A stretch of DNA of 64,000 nucleotides from Dermanyssus gallinae (taxonomy: Eukaryota; Arthropoda; Arachnida; Mesostigmata; Dermanyssidae). The notes under the pieces are model-generated. The model was not told the DNA's origin, ran no database searches, and saw nothing but the letters and a program-made list of their open reading frames with translations. The stretch spans positions 22,877 to 86,876 of the forward strand of contig QVRM01002094.1 in assembly GCA_003439945.1 (NCBI GenBank), given 5' to 3'. Position numbers and translations under genes: made by a program. Within the stretch, counting starts at the first letter, position 1; each line of letters begins with the position of its first letter. Shown piece by piece: positions 55,795 to 64,000 of the stretch.

Positions 55795-55858
<64 letters not shown>
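55795..55858. repeat. (AAT)n microsatellite
   Basis: About 64 bp of perfect AAT. Confidence 0.97.
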
Positions 55859-55964
55859 TGACATGAATAACATGTTTCGCTATTAATGCATGCTGTGTCA
55901 TTGTTGGGTGGAAGTGGTGTCGTTTTTGCTTTATGCGTTGCCTATGGTCGCGCTGCAGCGGAGG

Positions 55965-56122
55965 CAGACGCGGTGAGCCACATACGTTTGCTGCGTGCCG
56001 CCAACACCGCCGTCCACCCAAAAAGCTCGCCGAAGTTTCGTATCGGCTGGGCGCTCGAATCAAAGCCCGCCGCTCGCGAATCGGCCCGGATCGGCGCAAG
56101 CATAATGGGTGACTCAGTGTGA
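55965..56122 (+). CDS. Possible terminal exon, unidentified
   Basis: GC-rich frame 'ADAVSHIRLLRAANTAVHPK', 'SSPKFRIGWALESKP', 'AARESARIGASIMGDSV', stop TGA at 56120-56122. A pyrimidine-containing stretch with CTGCAG| lies just upstream (near 55958). Codons are C/G-ending like the proven exons. The opposite strand is also open here, so this could be chance in GC-rich DNA. Confidence 0.3.
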
Positions 56123-57889
56123 TGCTAGTTGTCCTCTTGTTTGTCTATTTGTCTACCTGCTCAGTCTGAACGCTTAGCTCTTCGCGAGTTTTGTTAGTGA
56201 CGTCGACACTGATGCGGACGATGACCATAGCAGCAGTAATGATGTTGATGAGGATGATGATATACTAATCCAATGTTTGCCCCTGGTACGCTACCGCACC
56301 CCCCTCCCCTCCCCCGCCTCTCTACGATCCGAACACACCCTACCGATGATGCAAGGTAGCAACATCAAGGTACCACCAAGTAACGAAATACCAACGTTAG
56401 CGGCATTTCGTTGTACCATCGACAGGCGCACCCGATAGGCGATGACGACAAAGATCAGACGGACGACAATCACCACATTTTGGGGGCGATCGCAGTAGCA
56501 GCCATATGAGCAACGAAAATCTGGGACCGAAAACCCTGACATTGATTATGATGATGATGATGATGATGCCGATGTTGATGGTGATGATGCCGATGTTGAT
56601 GGTGATGCCGATGTTGATGGTGATGATGGTATGATGATGATGGTGATAATGAAGAGGAGTAGGAGGAGAAGCAGAAAGACAACGGCGATGGGATTAACGA
56701 TTACTTAGTCGGGAAGTTTTCTTGGTTCTCTCTGTTCACCTTCGTCCCGTTCGATTTGGTTGGGACGATATTTATTTTTGTTTTCATTTTGGATTACGCC
56801 TGCCTTTGGCGCAGACCTATGCAGAACGTCGCGGAGGGGCAGACGCAGCCTCCGTCATGCTCTTTGTCTTACGTCGTCTTCGTCGCTGTAGCCGCTATTC
56901 GGTGATTCGATCCTGGTTCGACCAAGAGGTCGTTGTTACAGCGACTACTACGCGACTACTTACTTGACGTGATTGTATCGAAATCGAGACAACGATTGCG
57001 TTGTAGCGGCAGTGGCTCTGGTGGTAGCTACCGCGGCGTTCGAAACGGGTCACTCCATTGCAACCATAGCAACCATAGACGCCAGATCATCAACTATCGC
57101 AAGCTCGGGTGTCGGCCTAGCTAGATATTTTCTATTCGACGTAGTTGTCATTGTCCTGTTGTTGCTACATTCCTCTGCTTCTGGACAAAGCCTGCCCATC
57201 TATCGTATCGGATGTAACAAAACCACGATGCGTAGTTACGAAACCACGATAACGATGCATGCATTTAGACGTAATAGACGTGCCAAGGGACATCTTAGCC
57301 TATTAAGAGCGCCTTAACCGTGGTTGTCCGAGCTTTAAAAAATAAATAAAGAATCTCTTTTTTCCCGACATCGCCTTCGTCCAAACTTCATCTGTCAACC
57401 CACCTGTGAGATCCATCCGATGTGCTTTTCAGGTGTCAAGAAAGTCTCTCAGCAAAAGTCAACGTTTGCAGGCCACGAGCACATGAACTATAGTTCAGTC
57501 AGGAATGCAGGTGCACAAAGCCCCTGATCTGTATTGACATAGGTAGAAGCCCGACTAAGGCTGCAACGATTATTATGTATGAAGTGAGGATTTAAAACCA
57601 TGCAATTAAAAGAATAAACGTTTGTATGGAAAACATCGACCACAAGCGATACTACTAGCCGAATCTCTGCTCCATGATGACCTCTGGGTAGTGTATTTCA
57701 CAAATCTACTAGGAGAAGAGGTGACACTACCCGTCAGGATTATTCCTATTTTGACTATCAATAATTTACGGAAGCCGGCGTTAAATCAGCCATCCAATCA
57801 AAACGGAAAATAACCTGACCCAAACCAAGCCGCCCAAACCACCACATACGATGTGTAGGAACTCGTAAACGACTGAATATAATACTAAT

Positions 57890-58480
57890 AGACTGTGTTC
57901 GCCTCTAACAGATCTCTACAATACTACTCTCTACAAAGACAAAATACCCATAGAGTGGAAGAAGAGCCACCCGTGCCTACCTAGTTTGAAGAAGATGGGG
58001 AATCCAGCTACTACTATCGGGATATAGCACTAGCAAATTAACGATATGAAGTTTTGACAATAACTGCTAAATTAAAACCAAGATACAACATTCAGCTGCC
58101 TGACGAACAGAATGGGTTTCTAGCGGATTCACGTTCCACGATGGATGCCGTAAGCATTCTTGAACACATAGATGAACGCCAATGGTAAACGCAGGTGGCA
58201 TATGCCGGCTTCATGGACTTTCGCGCAGAGTTCGATAATATCCCTAAAGACCGCCTTCTTGAGTTGGATTAAAGCGTCCAAATCGCTAGTCAAATGTACA
58301 ATCTCGTTTAATTAATGCGCCGATAGAATCTAATGCAAATTCTAAATGGGAATCACTATGTAAAAGACGTCGTTACTCACACTTAGCGAAGTGGCCCAAG
58401 GAGACGCAGCAAGTCCGTTTTTGTTATTCCTCTACATACTACGTAAATAATAAATTATCTGCGTAAAACGTGTTAATTCT
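57890..58480 (+). pseudogene. Decayed LINE reverse transcriptase
   Basis: Plus-strand RT landmarks over shifting frames: 'LYKDKIPIEWKKS' (iPxxWKxS block, about 57930), 'LPDEQNGF' with 'DSRSTMDAVSILEHIDERQ' (eQNGFrxgRSTxDAVxxLxxxxE block, about 58095-58185), 'YAGFMDFRAEFDNIPKDRLL' (first catalytic Asp, about 58200-58260), and 'VAQGDAASPFLLFLYIL' (about 58392-58443). It stops before YADD. Family different from the other copies. Heavily decayed. Confidence 0.7.
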
Positions 58481-59303
58481 GTACGAACGTACGCCAGTTG
58501 TAGTCCGATAATTCCGGGTTGTAATCGTATCCCAGTTGTAATCGATGCTTTCTCTCAGCGACGCTTATTGAGGATCGATTGGTTGCAATAACGCTGAGAG
58601 CGTCAGCGACCATGTTGCCACAAGGACTGCTGAGGAACCCCTAGATTTCTCAATAGGGTCCGCTTATGCTGGCGCTCTAAGCACGCCTGATATAAAAGGA
58701 GCGACATGTGTATTTAGGTACGCGTGTCAAGCGAAATAATAAATCATCCATCCACCCATCCATAGGACGGACAATATCCATACTCTTGGGTGTAGGTAAA
58801 TTTATACTACCAATGCCGGGTGAACAAATATATATATATATATCATTTTTTGCAATATGTATTGGCTAGATAAATTAAGCAAATAAAAAGCGACGCTTTG
58901 TGTAGATCACTCAATGGGAACCCTTTAGTCTGTCGATGATAGAAAGCAGCCATAAATAGCATTGTCGGGCGCCACCATCACCTTTGCCACCCGCTGGAAT
59001 AGGCCGGGGGCCAGAAATAGCAGAAAGAAACGGGACGTCAACCAATGACCTACATGCATGTCTGTTCTTCTCGCTGTTGTGGTTGTTGTTTGTTTTTCTC
59101 TTGGTACTTTTTACGATTTTCCTTTGATGTCTCATCTCCTTCTCTTCTTCTTACCTGCCTCATGTATATATATATATATATATGAGGTTGTTGTTTAAAA
59201 CAGTTGTCATACGTTACATTCTTCTTAATTTATTACAAGTATTACTAAGCCATACAAACGCTGTGTCGATGGCCTATCCTTATAATTGCCTAACCGTTAG
59301 TCC

Positions 59304-59360
<57 letters not shown>

Positions 59361-60147
59361 TTATAATATATATGAGAGTAATGATACGTTTTTGCTGAAT
59401 GTTCCTGAAAGCAAAATTATGTTCTAGATTTTGTCCTAGAAGTAGAACAATTGGACGTTTTTGGCCTCATTGTAATAGTTTACCGTTTATTTGATGTTTT
59501 TATATATTTACAATGTATTTGCAGTGTATTATTAATTTATAATGAAGTACCGACTTCCGTGAATCGAAATGTCGGTCTCTCTCAAATGTTTTTCAACTTA
59601 AAAATAAAAGAAGTCTGAAGGTAGAGAGGGTCAAGTGAATAATCTAGTTGCTTCACCAGGGTGACCTCGGCGAGAAAAGCCTCAGAGATTCCCGCAGCCC
59701 GGTACGCTAGCGTGTCGTTGTTGCGGTGCGGTGGAGTATGGAGCAATCAAACCCTAAGAGACGCTTTAGAGCTTCTCCAGGTGTCCGCTGTGAAATCTGT
59801 TTTAAAGGCAGTTGGCTGTAGTACGCCAATCGCTTGGCACTGTATCAGCTTTTATCAGTTTGACCATTGCTCCAACTTCACTGCGAGCTCTGGCGTTTAA
59901 GTTCCATCCATTGCTGTTTTTGAACGTCCTTGACGGGATTTACCGCGCAGAATGAAATATCCCGTTTGATATGTTTCATACCATCCCAGGACACTCCTCA
60001 AGGATAGGGCTTACAGTTCCAATGGCCAGTCGAGGCTATTCAAAAAGGTCTTGTGCCCTTGCTGCTAAAGCTCGCCATTTTCTCACGCCGTTGTCCGCGC
60101 AAAAATCAATTTGCAATTTATACCCACATATAAAAAAAAGGTAGGCG

Positions 60148-60184
<37 letters not shown>

Positions 60185-60700
60185 ATGGCTCCATTCTCGC
60201 GCAAAACGCATTCTTTCAAAGCGGCCTTTTTAAGATTTGCACGTTTGACTTGAAGTGATTAAACACATTCAAATTGGCATAGCTAAGCTTTCGTATATGT
60301 GCCCCACATACATATTGCAATCTACGAAAACGAAATATTTTGCTTACTCTTTTCTAAACACATGCAAAACAAATTATGGTATTAGGGTAATTATTATTAT
60401 TATTAATATTATTATTGACACTTACTATCAGCATCATCACCACACAAGTAATTACCTACCACGATCCGCGCTAACCGCGGATGTCTGCAACCGAACAGAC
60501 GCCGTTGGTAAAGAGGCGATGCCGATATTAATGACAATAAGCGACACATATGAGAAGAGGGTGGAGGAACTATATATATAAAGAGAGAGAGAGCAAGAGA
60601 TAGATAGATAGATAAATAGGGGGAGGGGGCATGAAGTAGAGAGAGAGCGGCCGCCAAAGTTGACTAAGCTAATCCGACAGTCAGACAGAAGACAGCGGCG
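58481..60700. other. Gene-free stretch
   Basis: (TA)n at 58829-58845, 59163-59182, 59306-59353 and 60149-60182, with (GA)n/(GATA)n at 60580-60620. Nothing coding recognised. Confidence 0.5.
59306..59353. repeat. (TA)n tract
   Basis: 48 bp of TA followed by imperfect TA-rich sequence to 59375. Confidence 0.96.
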
Positions 60701-60903
60701 GGGCCCGCTGTCGCCTCTGCCCCTCACTTACAGCTGCTATGTCAATGCGTTAGTGAGCATAGCAACCGTAATTGTGGTCAGTAGTAGTAGTAGTAGTTAT
60801 TAGCAGAAAACCAGTGCTGCTGCCGCCGCCGCCACAACAACAACAACAGCAACAACGACCCCCGGCGACCGAACCGGGGCAGACGGCTAAACTAGGTCGA
60901 CAA

Positions 60904-60920
60904 CCCCCCCCCCCCCCCCC
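60904..60920. repeat. Poly-C run, 17 bases
   Basis: Uninterrupted C run. Complementary to the G run at 61038-61053. Confidence 0.95.
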
Positions 60921-61037
60921 GTCCCCCGTGCCCTCGCCCAAGAGCCCCCGTCGTCGGCTTTGCACAAACAACGAGCACGTACGTTCGCCCCGCATTCTCC
61001 CCTGCCCTGGATCTCCCAACCAGCCTACCCCCCGGCC

Positions 61038-61053
61038 GGGGGGGGGGGGGGGG
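61038..61053. repeat. Poly-G run, 16 bases
   Basis: Uninterrupted G run 117 bases downstream of the C run. Confidence 0.95.
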
Positions 61054-62780
61054 ATGACACCAGCGAGATAGATACAGTACGAGAGCGGCGGCGCAGCGGC
61101 GGTGACGGCGTTCCACGCATACCATCATTTCGTCGTTGGGATCTTGTTGTTGTTGTTGTTGTTTCGTGTTCGGTAGCGACGTGCCGTCTGCACAACTAAC
61201 TGCACACCTAGCAGCAGCATATGATGATTGTAGTGATGAGGATGATGATTGTAGTGATGGTCGTGGTGGTGATGATGATAGAGAAAGCGTCCCAAGACAG
61301 AAGTGTCAGGACGGCTGCAGGACAAGAACAAGTAGGCCCGCCGGCAGCAGCAGCACGAGAGAAGAAGCTCACCCGGCAGCATCAGCCACCGCAGTATATG
61401 ATGAAACAGAAGCAGAAGACGAAAAAGAAAAAGGAGAAGAAGATGAAGAACTGTTGTCATCTGCGCATAGACCGTCCTGGCCGTGCCCAGACGGCACGCA
61501 TCGCTACGAGCAGATAGATAAAGAAAGAAATTGCATAGAGTAAAATCAAGAGAGACTCAAAAAGCTGAAGAGATATATAGAGAGAACGAGTGAGAAATGA
61601 AGACAAGAAGCGACACTGAGAGAGAGAGAGAGATAGATAGAGAAAGAAAGAGTGAAGAACAATGAACATGATAACAACATTTAATTCCTTCGGGGCACCT
61701 CGACGCCGCGCAATTGCCGAGCGACCGTCTGTCCTGGGGTGCGCTGAGTACGACGACATGGCCCGGCCGATCGAGGACGACCACGATCTCAACGATTGGT
61801 GGTTGTGACTTTCGTCCTAGTATTTCTTGCCTTGGTTCTCGCTTGGTTGCTTAGCCGCGCGCGCGCCCACACGGGCGCTACGGATGACTCGATGAGTCTC
61901 GATTTCGTGTTGTCTAAGGCCGCCGCCGCCGGGGAATAAGAAGATTTGCCCCCCATCCTCCCAACTCCCCGCGCCGCCGCCGCTCCTCCCAGCTCCCCCA
62001 TACACCCCATCGTTTAACCCCCTCTCGTCTCCGCAATCGCTGATGTTGCGGTTGCTGCCATCACCAGCGGCAGCGGCAGCTGCAGTACCCCAACGGACAA
62101 GGGAACGTAGCGGCGCGGTCGCTTCTCCTTCGCCTTCTTCATCTCCTCTACTCCTTCGGATGACGTCTGCCGCTGGCTGCTCGCTTATCGTCCAGCTCGT
62201 CCAATAGTATTCGTACGGCGGAGCAGAAGTAAATGCCGTCGTCGTCGTATTAGTAGTAGTAGGCTTTGCTAGGGATGACAATTGTAGTAGGTAAGCCGAA
62301 ACTGTCCATCGTGCCCAGTTCCTCAGCCTCAATAAGCAGCAGCCAGACACCCCGCCAGACAGCCATCCAGACGAGTCGAGAGGGAAAACGCCGTCGTCGT
62401 CGTCGTCGTCGTGTTGTGTTGTGTTGTTTTGTTGTTGTTGTGGTTTGTTGTTGTTGTATCAGTGTGATACAACAACATCTAATGCGTCCTTCTTCGTCGT
62501 CGTCACCGTTATTGGTGGCGTTGACGACCGAGACGGAGAAAAACACACAGAGGCAACGACAACGACGACGACGGCAAAGGAAACAAACGAGACAGAGAAG
62601 AAGAGACTGAACCAGATCGATTGATTGGCCTCCTTATCGCCGTCGACCGGCCCAGTCAGTCAACTACAGGTCCAGACGAATAATACTGAGATGTATCCGA
62701 GAACCTTCGGCGACCTAGCGACACAGGTCACGTCGCCATGATGGTGGCCGTCGAACCTGTCCAAGTACAGACAGGCATAC

Positions 62781-63579
62781 GAACGGACGGACGGACGCTA
62801 ACCTAATCGCACGGCCGAACAAACGGCAACTTCTTTGCTCCCCCCAACACAGCAATATGGCCCGATATAGTTTTCGGATAGACTATGTCCATGATACATA
62901 TACAAGTATGTATAGATATACCTGTATGTTTGTATATATATATATAGACCGTTACACACTCATATATATACACATATCTATGCGTAAGTGCGCGTAAGCG
63001 AATGCATGTGATATGCATTACTTTTTATGTGAAAAACAAAAGCACCAGCTGAGGATTCAAGCTTTTTCAGTGACCGGCTACCGGTTGGACTTGGACGGAC
63101 GAGGAAACATTTGACATTCGGCTACGTGTCTCGTATCGAACCCAATTGGTTAAATTCAAGTACATAATTCGAAATTCGAACTCGCGATAGCTATGCGTGT
63201 TGTTCTACCCATTCTAATTACTAGACCCACTAAGCTTGAAAGGGATAGAGTACTACTGTAGTTATCTGCAGCGCAACAGGTAAATGCGGCGTCGTTACCA
63301 CAAATCGTGGTGATGTTCATATGTTTACTCCGTTCGAGCTTTCCATCTGGCGACAAATTTACAGACACACAAATCTTCGTCGAAAGGCGGACGATATATT
63401 TAGCCGAAATCTCTTTAGGCCTAAGGATTGTCCCTAGTGTCACTTATAGCGTTTCTTCCAGGATTTACATACTGCTCTTAAGTTCCGACAGCATCCAGAT
63501 TATAATTTACATTTTTATCAAGAAAAAGCATAGAATGGAACTCTGATAATAGCTTAGACGCGACTTAGTGATCAGTGCC

Positions 63580-63614
<35 letters not shown>

Positions 63615-64000
63615 CGCGATTTATTTCTGGCGTTAAGATATCTGGTCTTGTTTGCTAAACATGGCCATGAACCCCGGTCCACGCATAATCCGCACCCTGT
63701 GGGAATTCTTCGTCAAGGGATTAGTTCACAGAGGCCAGGACCAGCTTACGCATTCCCACGTTCTTCCAACTAAAAGGCGTTGTAAAATTGTGTACTGCTG
63801 CAAACGGTTTTCGCTTTCCCCTTGTTATCTGCATCGGCAAGTCTCCGTTGTCTGACCCTGTGATAGACAGTTTTAAAGTGCGAGTGGTCTCACTTGAAAT
63901 GGTTTCTCAAAGTAGAACTATTTGTGTCGTTTGACGTTTTTGGTTTTGCCCGCTACATAACTTGCTTTGCGTGACGTGACGTAAGCAACAACTGAGACCA
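62781..64000. other. Gene-free stretch to window end
   Basis: (TA)n at 63583-63611 and short TATA-like runs at 62930-62975. No supported gene. Confidence 0.5.

Larger units (their letters stand above)
53841..57889. other. Mostly gene-free stretch
   Basis: (AAT)n at 55795-55858, (ATG)/(GATGCC)-type repeats at 56530-56650. A possible exon at 55960-56122 is listed separately. No other gene or transposon motif is secure. Confidence 0.4.
60701..62780. other. GC-rich, low-complexity stretch; possible promoter or 5' UTR
   Basis: GC-rich with many CG dinucleotides. (GTC)n/(CGT)n and (TTG)n patches lie at 61145-61165 and 62390-62460, (GA)n at 61615-61650, and a C17 and G16 run are annotated separately. 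Several 70-177-codon frames exist on both strands, but all are dominated by repeat-encoded residues. This looks like regulatory or untranslated DNA of a nearby gene, which is inference. Confidence 0.35.

Noticed and set aside
61136..62610. Several 100-177-codon frames on both strands
   Set aside because: Dominated by repeat-encoded Asp/Glu, Arg, Thr and Cys runs, with no domain and no splice support.

Overview
This is nuclear DNA from an animal with intron-containing genes, most likely an arthropod and possibly a mite or other chelicerate. The taxonomic call is an inference. It rests on spliced metazoan genes with GT-AG introns, R1-like and Jockey/CR1-like LINE fragments, a mariner-type transposase relic, and a mitochondrial nad5 insert that reads best in an invertebrate-type code. 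I see no bacterial operon, CRISPR array, rRNA gene or free-standing tRNA gene.

Layout. 1-7.1 kb: decayed LINEs and a complete tRNA-derived SINE with target-site duplication. 8.6-14.7 kb: a plus-strand gene encoding the mitochondrial-type Xaa-Pro aminopeptidase XPNPEP3. Six coding exons can be joined in frame, and one intron looks like a GC-AG intron. 16.7-20.2 kb: an unidentified minus-strand gene that converges tail to tail on XPNPEP3, with at least four credible coding exons. A 26-codon hydrophobic reading frame on the same strand (20.46-20.54 kb) lies just upstream of its start codon. 20.8-36 kb: SINEs, a dead mariner, LINE fragments, a 1.14-kb palindromic DNA element sitting inside a (TA)n tract, and a nuclear copy of mitochondrial nad5 cut into by a SINE. 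36.17-36.33 kb: the last exon of another unidentified minus-strand gene. 36.8-39.45 kb: a 5'-truncated LINE with an open 844-codon frame and a 14-bp target-site duplication. 40.3-41.7 kb: an R1-like LINE relic. 42-64 kb: mostly intergenic DNA with more decayed LINE copies (52.3-53.8 kb, 57.9-58.5 kb), simple repeats and a GC-rich low-complexity stretch at 60.7-62.7 kb.

The strongest theme is the interplay of (TA)n tracts, mobile elements and introns. Roughly thirty (TA)n tracts are scattered through the window and every XPNPEP3 intron has at least one. Two retroelements landed within about 16 bases of 5' splice sites (a LINE in XPNPEP3, a SINE in the minus-strand gene) without destroying them. 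I found no obviously new multi-gene system. The best candidates for new biology are the two unidentified genes, the 26-codon membrane peptide frame, and the palindromic element.
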